Positions 42,152 to 52,978 of a stretch of DNA of 64,000 nucleotides are shown one piece after another. The position numbers and the translations under genes are program-made. Origin of the DNA: an uncultured Litorivicinus sp. (GTDB taxonomy: Bacteria > Pseudomonadota > Gammaproteobacteria > Pseudomonadales > Litorivicinaceae); NCBI GenBank assembly GCA_902541775.1, contig CACBSE010000001.1, positions 1 through 64,000 on the forward strand, given 5' to 3'. The notes under the pieces are model-generated. The model was given only the letters and a program-made list of their open reading frames with translations, did no database searches and was not told where the DNA came from. Each line of letters opens with the position of its first letter. The first letter of the stretch is position 1.

Positions 42152-44385
42152 GATTCCGCCTCAAGCGCATCCACACGTTGGAATCCACGTGGCAGGAGTT
42201 TCCCACGACGCGCGCGCTCTCCAAGAAAATTCTCAAGATCTGATGGGGACAACGTGACATGCCGCTTACCCGCAATGACGCGAAGCGATCGAAGTGGCGG
42301 TAAGACCGTGATCGCAGTGAGACGGTGTCCCTCTTTAAGAAACGCTGGTGGTATTTGAACCAATTTGTTCCCTTTACCTTTGGCAAGCTCGGGCAACTCA
42401 TGTGCTTCGAAAACCAACAGGTGCCCACTCGAGACCGCAACAGCAATAAGCGATACCCCTACATCGCCGATCACAGCAGGCGGTAACAATTTGGCTTCAC
42501 CCAGGTTCACGACCGACTTACCCGCTTTATTTCGTCCGAGCAGATCACCATGCTTACAAATAAATCCGTACCCATGGTCAGTCGCTAACACCCATTGAGT
42601 TGTTTCATCGGCAAGCGCTAGCTGAGCAATTTTAGCGTTCGTCGCCAAATCAATCCGACCCGATAACGGCTCACCCTGACTCCGTGCCGACGGCAGTGTA
42701 TGTGTCTGCACCGAATATGCACGTCCTGTTGTATCAAATGCGACTAGCGGCTGGTTCGAGCGGCCCTGAGCTGAAGTCAGATATTGATCTCCAGATTTAA
42801 AGGTTAAGGCGCGAGGATCGATGTCGTGGCCTTTGGCAGACCGAATCCAGCCATTATCACTCAACACGACAGTCACAGGCTCTGATGCGACTAACTGATC
42901 CTCACGGAGAGCACGCGCTTCCTGCCTCACGACAATCGGCGAACTACGCTTATCCCCATAGGTCTCTGCATCCTGTGTAAGCTCATCTCGCATCAATCGC
43001 GTCATTTTTGTGCGAGAACCGAGCACACCTTCCAGATACTTCCGCTCTTTCTCGAGCTCTTTTTGCTCTGCTTGAATTTTCACTTCTTCGAGCTTGGCCA
43101 GGTGACGCAACCGAAGATCAAGAATGGCATTCGCTTGGATTTCACTGAGTTTAAATCGAACCATAAATTCGTGTTTCGGTTCATCCTCTTCACGGATTAT
43201 TCGAATCACTTCGTCGATATTCAGGTAAGCGACCAAGTAACCTTCTAAAATATGCAGACGGTCCATCACCTGATCGAGACGATGGGCTAATCGTCGAGTC
43301 ACCGTCTGACGACGCCAATCAAGCCATTCGCTCAGAATCGAACGTAGGGACTTTACCTGTGGGCGACCATCAACACCAATCACGTTCAAGTTGATACGAT
43401 AAGTTTTCTCGAGGTCAGTGGTCGCGAACAAGTGCGTCATAACTTCTTCAGCGTTCACTCGATTTGAACGCGGCGTTAATACCAAACGAATCGGGTTTTC
43501 ATGATCTGACTCATCACGCAAATCGACAATCATTGGTAATTTCTTGGCCTGCATTTGTGCGGCGATTTGTTCAAGGATACGCGCTGGAGATGCCTGGTGT
43601 GGTAACGCATTAATCACGATATCGCCATCTTCAGATATATAGGTCGCACGCATCCGGATCGATCCGGTACCGTTCTGATAGATCCTCGTCAAATCTGCGG
43701 AAGGAGTAATAATTTCGGCACTCGTCGGATAATCTGGACCCGGGACAAGTCGCATCAAATCACCAACCGAAGCGTCAGGATCATCGAGCAGATGAACGGC
43801 AGCGTTCACAACTTCACGCAAATTGTGTGGCGGTATGTCAGTCGCCATACCGACTGCAATACCGGTGGTTCCATTTAGAAGGATTGATGGTACACGCGCT
43901 GGAAGTAACTTGGGTTCTTTGAGGGTACCGTCGAAATTTGGCTGCCAATCGACTGTCCCTTGACCCAATTCGTCGAGCAAGATTTTGGCAATGGGTGTCA
44001 GACGTGCTTCCGTATAGCGCATTGCAGCGAAGCTTTTTGGGTCGTCTGGACTACCCCAATTTCCCTGACCATCGACCAGTGGATAGCGTGTAGAGAACGG
44101 TTGCGCCAACAATACCATCGCTTCGTAGCATGCAGAGTCGCCATGGGGATGGAACTTACCTAGCACATCACCAACTGTTCGCGCTGATTTCTTATGCTTG
44201 GATTGAGCGGATAAACCAAGTTCACTCATTGCATAAATAATGCGCCGTTGAACTGGTTTTAATCCATCGCCGATATGAGGAAGAGCTCGGTCCAAAATAA
44301 CGTACATCGAATAATCGAGGTACGCTTTTTCGGTATATGTTTTTAAGGGAAGCCGTTCGAAAGCTTCGGTAGATTCAAGCGCCAA
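42148..44385 (-). CDS. parC: DNA topoisomerase IV subunit A
   Basis: [49 protein letters not shown]. Confidence 0.97.
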   Translation of the reverse strand: MALESTEAFERLPLKTYTEKAYLDYSMYVILDRALPHIGDGLKPVQRRIIYAMSELGLSAQSKHKKSARTVGDVLGKFHPHGDSACYEAMVLLAQPFSTRYPLVDGQGNWGSPDDPKSFAAMRYTEARLTPIAKILLDELGQGTVDWQPNFDGTLKEPKLLPARVPSILLNGTTGIAVGMATDIPPHNLREVVNAAVHLLDDPDASVGDLMRLVPGPDYPTSAEIITPSADLTRIYQNGTGSIRMRATYISEDGDIVINALPHQASPARILEQIAAQMQAKKLPMIVDLRDESDHENPIRLVLTPRSNRVNAEEVMTHLFATTDLEKTYRINLNVIGVDGRPQVKSLRSILSEWLDWRRQTVTRRLAHRLDQVMDRLHILEGYLVAYLNIDEVIRIIREEDEPKHEFMVRFKLSEIQANAILDLRLRHLAKLEEVKIQAEQKELEKERKYLEGVLGSRTKMTRLMRDELTQDAETYGDKRSSPIVVRQEARALREDQLVASEPVTVVLSDNGWIRSAKGHDIDPRALTFKSGDQYLTSAQGRSNQPLVAFDTTGRAYSVQTHTLPSARSQGEPLSGRIDLATNAKIAQLALADETTQWVLATDHGYGFICKHGDLLGRNKAGKSVVNLGEAKLLPPAVIGDVGVSLIAVAVSSGHLLVFEAHELPELAKGKGNKLVQIPPAFLKEGHRLTAITVLPPLRSLRVIAGKRHVTLSPSDLENFLGERARRGKLLPRGFQRVDALEAES

Positions 44386-44420
44386 TGGAGTAACCTTTGA
44401 GTCGTTACAAAAATCAAACG

Positions 44421-44830
44421 CTACCGTTGGATTTGATCGTAAGCAAGACTACCGAGAACTAAAGCAATTAAATACGGGATGATAATCGCAGGTTCGAGTA
44501 AGACAGACGCAAACGCTGGGTCCGGACAAAAACCTGAAACGCCCCAGCCAATACCAAACAAGACAGTACCGATCACTAATTGCTGATCGATCACACCATG
44601 TGTCGGCACTTGAATATCGTCAAAAACCAGTGGCTTTTCAAGCTTTTTCAGACACAAAAAGCTGACCGCTGCCACTGGAATCCCGCCGCCCATCACGAAA
44701 ATCAAGCTCGGACTCCACGTACCTGCGATATCAAAGAAGTTAACGATCTTTGACGAATTCGTGATTCCGACTAAGGATTAACCACTACCAGAGACAGCAC
44801 CGATTACAAATACGATACTCTTTGTTATGA
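44421..44830 (-). pseudogene. YeeE/YedE-family (DUF6691-like) membrane protein with an in-frame TAA
   Basis: Reverse strand: TKSIVFVIGAVSGSG*SLVGITNSSKIVNFFDIAGTWSPSLIFVMGGG...; tta at 44778-44780. Confidence 0.7.
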
Positions 44831-45250
44831 CGGATCCTTCGTTAAATGACGAATAACAAAAACGGTGATGGCTGCTGCCGCCATAGAACAGCAGATCGCC
44901 GCGATCGAATGTTTCGAAAGTCGTGAAATACCGCGAATGCCGAGGCCACTGATACACCCTGGACCAACACGTGTGCCATAGCCCACCAGAAAGTCGCCAG
45001 TCATCATCGGAATCAGACCCATGAGTTCAAATTCATGTGGCGATCACGAGGCCATCGACCGCACTGCAGGCTATCTCACCAAACCGATTAAAAAAAGGCC
45101 GCCACGAGCCCCGGACAAAATCAAAATTTAGGGTGCGGGCAATATTCCGAATAGCCCGAGAATACGTCCAAAGAAATAAATACAGCTACAGCAGACAATC
45201 CAATTAAGAAGCCCCCTGACACAGACAGCATCGGCGTAAATTCAGTCATC
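44825..45250 (-). pseudogene. Frameshifted YeeE/YedE-family membrane protein
   Basis: Reverse strand: MTEFTPMLSVSGGFLIGLSAV then frame change to FGRILGLFGI...; later FLVGYGTRVGPGCISGLGIRGISRLSKHSIAA. Confidence 0.7.
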
Positions 45251-45350
45251 GTTGATTTACCTCAAGGTCAACATATAACAGATACTATCAAATCATAAGA
45301 TCAAGTGATATAAGCTTATAACTAAATGCTTTAGCGGAAAGGAGATTACC

Positions 45351-46211
45351 GTGGCACCTGATGTCCGAGCATTCTTTGATCACAAAACATGGACGCTAAC
45401 CTATCTCGTCAAGGATCCTGATTCGTCTGCTTGTGCAATCATCGACTCAGTACTCGACTATGAGGGGGCGAGCGGCCGAACAAGAACAGATGGCGCAGAA
45501 CAAGTCATCTCAATGGTTATTAACGAAAACTTAACGGTCAAATGGATTCTAGAAACCCATGTTCACGCTGATCACTTGTCAGCTGCTCCGTATTTACACA
45601 AGCATCTCGGTGGCAAAATCGGTATTGGTGCCCACATCACCGATGTGCAACAAATTTTTGGCAATCTATTCAATGTCGAGCCTGAATTCTGTCGTGATGG
45701 GTCCCAGTTTGATCATTTATTCGTCGACGGCGACTCCTTCACGATCGGCGGACTCACAGCGAAAGCAATACATACTCCTGGGCATACACCGGCTTGCATG
45801 ACCTACCAAATCGGTGATGCGCTGTTCGTTGGTGACACAATGTTTATGCCAGATTCTGGAACGGCGCGTTGTGATTTCCCAGGCGGTGACGCGCGTGTTC
45901 TTTATCAGAGCATCCAAAAACTGTTGGCACTACCACCGGAAACACGAATGTTCATGTGTCATGACTACATGCCCAATGGTCGTGAAATGCAATATGTAAC
46001 GACTGTTGGCAAGCAAAAAGCTTCCAATCTTCACGTCCATGATGGCATTTCAGAAGACGAATTTGTCACAATGCGCAGAGCGAAAGATCAATCACTTAGC
46101 ATGCCATTACTGATTCTGCCGTCTGTACAGGTCAATATGCGAGCCGGAAAATTACCGCCCGCTGAAGAGAATGGCGTACGCTATCTCAAAATCCCGCTCG
46201 ATGCCGTCTAA
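45351..46211 (+). CDS. MBL-fold persulfide dioxygenase-like hydrolase
   Basis: ETHVHADHLSAAPYLHKHLGGKIGIG, HTPGHTPACMTYQIGDALFVGDTMF. Confidence 0.88.
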   Translation: MAPDVRAFFDHKTWTLTYLVKDPDSSACAIIDSVLDYEGASGRTRTDGAEQVISMVINENLTVKWILETHVHADHLSAAPYLHKHLGGKIGIGAHITDVQQIFGNLFNVEPEFCRDGSQFDHLFVDGDSFTIGGLTAKAIHTPGHTPACMTYQIGDALFVGDTMFMPDSGTARCDFPGGDARVLYQSIQKLLALPPETRMFMCHDYMPNGREMQYVTTVGKQKASNLHVHDGISEDEFVTMRRAKDQSLSMPLLILPSVQVNMRAGKLPPAEENGVRYLKIPLDAV

Positions 46212-46220
46212 GGAAGCGCT

Positions 46221-46631
46221 ATGATTATTCGTCAACTGGCACCTGGACTGTCTGTCGCTGACCAACTCACTATGGATGATTTGGAAGCGGTAAAAGAAGC
46301 TGGTTTTAAAGCTGTTATTTGTAACCGCCCTGATGAGGAGGGTGAACCGCATGCAGAGGCCGACTCAATAGCACAAAAAGCGAACGCTCTTGGCCTGGAA
46401 TTCCGTTATCTGCCCGTCAATGGTGCAAACATCACAGATACTGATGTTGCACAACATGCTGCACTGCTGTCGGAAGTACCAGGGCCTGTTTTGACTTATT
46501 GCCGTTCCGGAGCGCGTTGTGCCAAGTTATGGGCGCTGTCTGAGGCCGGCAAACAGGATGTCAATACGCTCATCGAGACAGTGGACAAAGCGGGCTTAAG
46601 CATCGTCGATATCGCTCATCGGTTGTCATAA
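46221..46631 (+). CDS. Beta-lactamase-hydrolase-like (DUF442/TIGR01244) sulfur transferase
   Basis: DDLEAVKEAGFKAVICNRPDEEGEPHAEADSI...VLTYCRSGARCAKLWAL. Confidence 0.85.
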   Translation: MIIRQLAPGLSVADQLTMDDLEAVKEAGFKAVICNRPDEEGEPHAEADSIAQKANALGLEFRYLPVNGANITDTDVAQHAALLSEVPGPVLTYCRSGARCAKLWALSEAGKQDVNTLIETVDKAGLSIVDIAHRLS

Positions 46632-46845
46632 GCGATCTGTAGACCGATATGTTAGATGAACTGAAAGGATCTTGTGCGGTAAGGGTGCCGTGGCTCTATA
46701 TGGATATGGCACGAGACTCATACCAAAAAAGAACAATGTTTGATCGTTGCTCAGTTCAGGTCACTAGCTTTCATAGCTCGCAACGCCATTTCAATGGACT
46801 TCTACCTAATGCTCAATGGACGAGAATGACTCGTGATATCCTAAC

Positions 46846-48582
46846 GTGCTAAAACCACCACTGTTGCAGTGGGCTAAGGCCTACAATTGCTCGAAACTAA
46901 GCGACGATACGGTTGCAGCTGTCATCGTCACCATAATGCTGATTCCTCAATCTCTCGCTTACGCGCTGCTTGCTGGATTACCCCCGGAAGTTGGCCTTTA
47001 TGCGTCAATTCTGCCTTTATTCGCTTATGCTCTCCTCGGCTCGAGCATGACGCTTGCTGTTGGACCTGTCGCTGTCATTTCGTTAATGACAGCAGCAGCA
47101 ATCGGTCCAATCGCCACACCAGACTCACCGGAATACTTAGGTGCAGCGATCTTGCTGAGCCTGCTATCAGGCGCCATCCTCTTGGGGCTTGGGTTTGCCC
47201 GCGCAGGATTTCTTGCCAATCTTCTCTCGCACTCGGTGATCTCTGGCTTTATCAGCGCCTCCGCAATCTTAATCGCAGTCGGTCAACTTAAGCACATCTT
47301 GGGCATCCGAGTGTATGGTCACGATATGCCATCAATTCTGCTAAACCTTACAACACATCTGAATGAGACAAATTTGCCGACGTTAGTCATCGGTGTTTCC
47401 TCAATGATCTTTCTATTTTGGGTCCGCAATGGGCTCGAACCTCTATTGACGAAAATCGGGATGACCGCGGCCGTTGCCGGGAGTGTGACTAAGGCCGGCC
47501 CGGTAGTGGCCGTGATTGTTTCAACGACAATTGTCAGCTTTTTTGCCTTGCATCATGCAGGTGTCTCAATCATTGGCGTTATCCCTGACGGACTGCCGGT
47601 ACCCTCATTGCCCGAGCTTGATCTAACCCTTGCCAAACAACTCCTTCCTGCAGCATTTCTGATCTCGATCGTTGGCTTCGTTGAGACAGTGAGCGTCGGC
47701 CACACACTCGCCGCCCGTCGCCGCGAAAGAATCCAGCCGAACCAAGAGTTGATCGGATTGGGAGCAGCAAATATTGCCAGTGGTTTTGGCGGAGGGTTCC
47801 CCGTCACTGGTGGGTTTAGCCGCTCAGTGGTGAATTTTGAGGCCGGTGCAAAAACACCACTTGCGGGTATCATCACTGCAATCATGATTGCAATGACTGC
47901 CTTATTCTTGACCCCCCTGTTTGAATATCTTCCCAAAGCTGTGTTGGCTGCGACAGTCATCGTGGCTGTCCTATCTCTTGTCGATTTGAGAGCGATCCAT
48001 CGCGTTTGGGTCTTTTCTAAACCGGATTTTTGGGCGATGTTAACAACGATCATCGTGGTCCTAGGGATCGGAATCGAAGCCGGAATAGTGGCCGGAATTG
48101 TCGTTTCAATTTGCTTTCTATTGGCGAAAATTGCACGTCCACACTTCGCTGTCATCGGTCAGATCCCTGGCACCCAGCACTTTCGAAATGCAAACCGCCA
48201 TGACGTCCTGAAAAGTGAAAAAATTCTGGCCATCCGCTTGGACGAAATGCTGTATTTTTTAAACGGCCATACCTTCGAAGATGCTATCAATGAGTTACTC
48301 AGCAAAAACAAACACCTGACCGATCTGGTGTTGCTCTGTCACGCGATCAACGAAATTGATGCGTCAGGCCTTGAAGTGCTCGAATCGATTAATGAAAGAC
48401 TACATTCTCAGAACATCAAATTTCACTTGTCAGAGGTCAAAGGGCCTGTGATGGATCGCCTAGACCGAGTCGGTTTCAGAACGCACCTGACAGGGCAGAT
48501 TTTCCTCTCACATTATGAGGCGATGTGTACACTCGACCCAGCGTGCGAGACTAACGGCAACACTCAATCAGCTGGAGCGTAG
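46846..48582 (+). CDS. SulP-family anion transporter with C-terminal STAS domain
   Basis: LSDDTVAAVIVTIMLIPQSLAYALLAGLPPEVGLYASILPLFAYALLGSS; STAS segment LVLLCHAINEIDASGLEVLESINE. Confidence 0.93.
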   Translation: MLKPPLLQWAKAYNCSKLSDDTVAAVIVTIMLIPQSLAYALLAGLPPEVGLYASILPLFAYALLGSSMTLAVGPVAVISLMTAAAIGPIATPDSPEYLGAAILLSLLSGAILLGLGFARAGFLANLLSHSVISGFISASAILIAVGQLKHILGIRVYGHDMPSILLNLTTHLNETNLPTLVIGVSSMIFLFWVRNGLEPLLTKIGMTAAVAGSVTKAGPVVAVIVSTTIVSFFALHHAGVSIIGVIPDGLPVPSLPELDLTLAKQLLPAAFLISIVGFVETVSVGHTLAARRRERIQPNQELIGLGAANIASGFGGGFPVTGGFSRSVVNFEAGAKTPLAGIITAIMIAMTALFLTPLFEYLPKAVLAATVIVAVLSLVDLRAIHRVWVFSKPDFWAMLTTIIVVLGIGIEAGIVAGIVVSICFLLAKIARPHFAVIGQIPGTQHFRNANRHDVLKSEKILAIRLDEMLYFLNGHTFEDAINELLSKNKHLTDLVLLCHAINEIDASGLEVLESINERLHSQNIKFHLSEVKGPVMDRLDRVGFRTHLTGQIFLSHYEAMCTLDPACETNGNTQSAGA

Positions 48583-49473
48583 CAGCTCACTAAAAGGACG
48601 CTCATCCGCGAGAGCTTCTTGGGCATCTCCACGATCCCACCCTGATGCGACCAATAAGCCTGTGCGTAAATCCCAATTTAGTTCATGCAACAACTGATAC
48701 GCACGCGACTGGTCAAACCCATCGATTTGGCCTGCCAAGATTCGCGCCTGACGGTCTTTCAGTTTCGCATTTGTTGCCTGAACACACAGCATCTCATTAC
48801 CGAGCACACGCCCAAGCTGCGTCATAAGCGCTGTGGAGAACGCATTCAGTAATGCTTTTTGCGCCGTACCAGCACCCAACCGCGTGGAGCCAGCAAGGAC
48901 TTCAGCACCCGTTTCAGTGACCAAACCATGCTCGGCGATGGTAACCAGTTGACCGGCCGGATTTGAACTCACACCAATGGTCAAAGCACCTTGCACTTTG
49001 GCTGCTGCGAGAACCTGACAAGTGAATGGCGTATTCCCCGAGGCTGCAATACCAATGATCACATCTGAGGCAGTGAGACACTGTTGTTCGACCTGTACAA
49101 CCGCGTCATCGACATCATCTTCGGCACCCTCGACCGATTCAGCAAGCGCCTTCGCACCCCCTGCAATCAAATAGATCAGACGATTCAGGGGCCATCCAAA
49201 CGTTGGGACCAGTTCGACACCGTCCTGAACACCAATCCGAATGGAACAACCTGCCCCAGCATACACTAGTCGCCCTTCACTCCGACGAAGACGGTCTGTC
49301 GCAGCCTCGACAGCGGCGGCAAGTTGATCTGTAATTTTTCGAATCGCCTCAACCGCTTGAGCCTGCGACGCCAACAAACGCTCTAATTGCAGAGCAACCG
49401 GAAGCCGATCAAACTCTCGACCAGCCGGATCGACGATCTCCGTCGGTGATAGCGTTACTTTTTCTTGGCCCAC
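48568..49473 (-). CDS. murQ: N-acetylmuramic acid 6-phosphate etherase
   Basis: GRLVYAGAGCSIRIGVQDGVELVPTFGWP, DVIIGIAASGNTPF, EVLAGSTRLGAGTAQKALLNAFSTALM. Confidence 0.9.
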   Translation of the reverse strand: MGQEKVTLSPTEIVDPAGREFDRLPVALQLERLLASQAQAVEAIRKITDQLAAAVEAATDRLRRSEGRLVYAGAGCSIRIGVQDGVELVPTFGWPLNRLIYLIAGGAKALAESVEGAEDDVDDAVVQVEQQCLTASDVIIGIAASGNTPFTCQVLAAAKVQGALTIGVSSNPAGQLVTIAEHGLVTETGAEVLAGSTRLGAGTAQKALLNAFSTALMTQLGRVLGNEMLCVQATNAKLKDRQARILAGQIDGFDQSRAYQLLHELNWDLRTGLLVASGWDRGDAQEALADERPFSELLRSS

Positions 49474-51101
49474 GCGTGTTTCAATGTCACAGAACGGTTA
49501 TAAATGATCCGGTCGTCAGAACTCTCAGAATCTTGTTTAAAAAAACCAACACGCTCGAATTGGAAATAGGCATCAGGCATCAGTGTCCCGAGTGCAGGCT
49601 CAACCAACGCTTGACCGTTAATCAGTGATTCTGAATTCATGACTGATGCAAGATCTTCATAGTTTCCCGGATCCGGCACTGTGAAGAGTCGATCATACAA
49701 ACGCACATCGACTTCTCTCGCGGATGCTGCGTGGACCCAATGGATAGTGCCCTTGACCTTCCGGCCTGATTGATCCCGCCCTGAACGCGTCTCTGGGTCG
49801 TATCGCACATGAACTTCAGATACTAGCCCCTGAGCATCAAGCACGACGTCCTCGAAATCGACAATGAATCCATACTTCAATCGAACGCTACCGCCAGGGG
49901 ATAGTCGGAAGAACCCTTCGGGTGGGTTAAGTTCAAAATCTGACCGATCAATCGAAAGCTCACGACCGAAAAGCATAGTGCGAGATCCTAATTCAGGGCG
50001 CTTAGGGTGCCAGGGAACGTCCAGCCCCAGAGAGACTTGATCCCAGTTCGTGACCACGACCTTCAGCGGATTTAAAACAGCCATCGCTTTGTGCGCACGC
50101 CGTTCGAGGTCATCACGGATCGAACTTTCGAGAATCTGTAGTTCGATGGTGTTCAGCTTCCGCGTGACGCCAATGCGTTCGCAGAAAAATCGAATGCCCT
50201 CGGGTGAGTAACCTCGACGACGCATCCCAGCGATCGTCGGCATCCGTGGATCATCCCACCCGGATACATAGCCGCCCTCAACCAATGCATTCAACTTCCG
50301 TTTACTGGTCACAGTCCCCTCAAGTTCAAGGCGACTGAATTCAGTTTGTTTCGGTCGATGAGGGACTGGCAGTTTTTTCAACAGCCACTCATATAGCGGT
50401 CTGTGATCTTCAAACTCGAGCGTACATAACGAATGCGTGATCCCTTCGATTGCATCACTTTGACCATGAGCATAATCGTAGGTGGGGTAAATACACCACT
50501 GATCACCAGTCCGTGGATGTGATAGGTGCCGAATGCGATATAGCGCCGGATCGCGAAGATTCAAATTCGGGGCCGACATTGAAATCTTCGCTCGAAGAAC
50601 AGCTGCCCCTACAAGTAATTCTCCATCACGCATTTTTAGAAATAGCGCTTCGTTTTCTTCGGGCGAGCGATCACGATAAGGACTATCGACTCCAGGCTCC
50701 GTCAATGTTCCCCGGTTGGCTCGCATTGCTTCCGCTGACTGCTCATCAACGTAGGCATCTCCATTTCGGATTAAATGCAATGCCCAATCAAAGAGTTGCT
50801 GAAAATAGTCGGCCGTGTGGTAGAGTGCTGACCAGTCAAACCCAAGCCAACTCACATCTGCTTGAATTGCATCAATATATTCCTGAGATTCTTTCTCGGG
50901 GTTGGTGTCATCAAATCGAAGATGACAACGCCCGCCAAACTCTTCAGCCAATCCAAAGTTGAGACAGATACTCTTCGCGTGACCAACGTGCAAATACCCA
51001 TTGGGCTCTGGTGGAAAACGCGTGACGACTTCCGTCAGTTGACCCTGTTTAATTTGGTCGGCGATCTTTGTCCGAATAAAGTTCGTTGGCTTTTCGCTCA
51101 C
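49455..51101 (-). CDS. glnS: Glutaminyl-tRNA synthetase
   Basis: VTRFPPEPNGYLHVGHAKSICLNFGLAEEFGGRCHLRFDDTNPEKE. Confidence 0.97.
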   Translation of the reverse strand: MSEKPTNFIRTKIADQIKQGQLTEVVTRFPPEPNGYLHVGHAKSICLNFGLAEEFGGRCHLRFDDTNPEKESQEYIDAIQADVSWLGFDWSALYHTADYFQQLFDWALHLIRNGDAYVDEQSAEAMRANRGTLTEPGVDSPYRDRSPEENEALFLKMRDGELLVGAAVLRAKISMSAPNLNLRDPALYRIRHLSHPRTGDQWCIYPTYDYAHGQSDAIEGITHSLCTLEFEDHRPLYEWLLKKLPVPHRPKQTEFSRLELEGTVTSKRKLNALVEGGYVSGWDDPRMPTIAGMRRRGYSPEGIRFFCERIGVTRKLNTIELQILESSIRDDLERRAHKAMAVLNPLKVVVTNWDQVSLGLDVPWHPKRPELGSRTMLFGRELSIDRSDFELNPPEGFFRLSPGGSVRLKYGFIVDFEDVVLDAQGLVSEVHVRYDPETRSGRDQSGRKVKGTIHWVHAASAREVDVRLYDRLFTVPDPGNYEDLASVMNSESLINGQALVEPALGTLMPDAYFQFERVGFFKQDSESSDDRIIYNRSVTLKHAWAKKK

Positions 51102-51103
51102 GG

Positions 51104-51967
51104 TTACACCATCAACAAAGTCGCAAGCTGTCTGCGGCCTGTTCGTGCTCGCGGATCGTCATTACCCAACCGATCAAAGATTTGAATCAATAACAAACGC
51201 GCGGCATCGTCGTTATATTGGCGATCAGTCCGAATGATGGTTAATAGATGCGTTATCGCTGACTCGACATCATCGGAGACCATTAGGTGCACAGCTAAGA
51301 AATAACGGGCCTCACTGTCCTCATCACTCGCCTCGATGCGAGATTCGCAAGTTGCGCGATCAGGGGCGCCGGCTAATAAATCCCGAAATGCCTTGCCCGC
51401 AGCAATCGACTTCGCCCGCGGATCCACCCGATGTGCATCTGGGAGACGCTCAATAATTGCTTCAGCACTGTCTAAATCACCCTTTTTGAGTAGCACCTGC
51501 GCCATATCAAGATACACATCATAATTTTCTGGATCATCTGCGGTAATCAGCTGATACAAGGCAATCGCTTCATCATATTGACCCAATGCGACAAGCTCAG
51601 CGGCACGTTCCAGCGGAGATGCTTCGACTCGCTCAACATGCTTGTCTAAAATGGCACGAATCTCCCCGTCGGACAGCGCTCCCGTAAAATGATCAGCTGG
51701 CTGGCCATTCTTAAAAAGGACGACAGTCGGCAAAGAACGCACACCCATTCCTGCCAGAAGCATTTGCTCCGCATCCGCATCGACCTTGGCTAAAATGAAC
51801 GCACCGGCATATTCATCAGCGAGTCGTTCAAGCATGGGACCTAACGTTTTACACGGGCCACACCATTCCGCGTAAAAATCGACGAGAACAGGGGTTGCCT
51901 GTGATTTTTGGAGAACATCTGTCTCAAAAGTTTCAGATGTGACTTGGATTGAATAAACGTCGGACAT
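51104..51967 (-). CDS. Thioredoxin/TPR co-chaperone CnoX (YbbN)-like
   Basis: PVLVDFYAEWCGPCKTLGPMLERLADEY plus TPR-like C-terminus. Confidence 0.88.
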   Translation of the reverse strand: MSDVYSIQVTSETFETDVLQKSQATPVLVDFYAEWCGPCKTLGPMLERLADEYAGAFILAKVDADAEQMLLAGMGVRSLPTVVLFKNGQPADHFTGALSDGEIRAILDKHVERVEASPLERAAELVALGQYDEAIALYQLITADDPENYDVYLDMAQVLLKKGDLDSAEAIIERLPDAHRVDPRAKSIAAGKAFRDLLAGAPDRATCESRIEASDEDSEARYFLAVHLMVSDDVESAITHLLTIIRTDRQYNDDAARLLLIQIFDRLGNDDPRARTGRRQLATLLMV

Positions 51968-52025
51968 AATAACCTGTAAGTTTCATAAATTTGCGACGGA
52001 GTATACCCTGTCGTGACCTTTTGAC

Positions 52026-52460
52026 GTGAGACCACACATGCAATTGAGTGAAAGACAGCAAGAAATCATTGACGAATTTCAGTTTTTTGATTCCTGGATG
52101 GACAAATATCAATATTTGATTGATCTTGGCAAAGATCTTGAACCGCTCGAAGAATCAGAAAAAAACCAAACCAATTTAGTCCGAGGCTGCCAATCGCAAG
52201 TTTGGATGGTTGTCGACGGTGAAGCATCCCATGTGTCCGTTCGAGCGAATTCAGATGCTGCGATCGTCTCGGGTTTGATCGCGCTGGTCGTGCGTCTGTA
52301 TTCCGATGCATCCGCAGAAGACATTATCAAAACAGAGCCTGAATTCGTCGAAGCGATTGGTTTATCTCAGCATTTATCGCCAACACGGGCGAATGGGCTT
52401 GCCTCCATGCTGCAACGGCTGAAAGCGGAAGCGGCACAATTGGTTGCGAAATCCACATAA
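52026..52460 (+). CDS. sufE: SufE-family cysteine desulfuration protein
   Basis: FQFFDSWMDKYQYLIDLGKDLEPL...LVRGCQSQVWM. Confidence 0.92.
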   Translation: MRPHMQLSERQQEIIDEFQFFDSWMDKYQYLIDLGKDLEPLEESEKNQTNLVRGCQSQVWMVVDGEASHVSVRANSDAAIVSGLIALVVRLYSDASAEDIIKTEPEFVEAIGLSQHLSPTRANGLASMLQRLKAEAAQLVAKST

Positions 52461-52525
52461 ACGCTTGATATAGGACCTAATCAGTCCTATATAATGCGCA
52501 TCCGGAATTAATTTGTGGTGCGCCG

Positions 52526-52978
52526 ATGGTACGACTGTCGAAACTGACTGACTATGCCTCAGTGATCTTAGCTCAGATGGCAAGGTATCCTGATGTTCTG
52601 TGGTCAGCGGGGCAGTTGTCTGACGAGTCATCCATCCCGAAACCAACGTGCATAAAGCTGCTCAAACTCTTGGTTAAAGGTGGTGTGCTGACATCAACGC
52701 AAGGCGCTCGAGGCGGTTACAGCTTAGCGAGAGCACCATCACAAATCCCGGTCAAAGTAATCATTGAGGCCATCGAAGGACCGACGGCGATAACTGAGTG
52801 CGGGACAGATGAAACACTGTGCCGGCTCACCGACCACTGTTCAGTGATGTCACGGTGGCGGGAATTAGGTGATCAGGTGGATCACATTCTGACAAAAACG
52901 ACGTTGGAAGACCTGATCAGCCCACACACGCTCTATGCGCGATCCGATCGCCGTATCGAGACTTTGGAGGTGTACTGA
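52526..52978 (+). CDS. Rrf2-family SUF system regulator
   Basis: [69 protein letters not shown]. Confidence 0.9.
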   Translation: MVRLSKLTDYASVILAQMARYPDVLWSAGQLSDESSIPKPTCIKLLKLLVKGGVLTSTQGARGGYSLARAPSQIPVKVIIEAIEGPTAITECGTDETLCRLTDHCSVMSRWRELGDQVDHILTKTTLEDLISPHTLYARSDRRIETLEVY

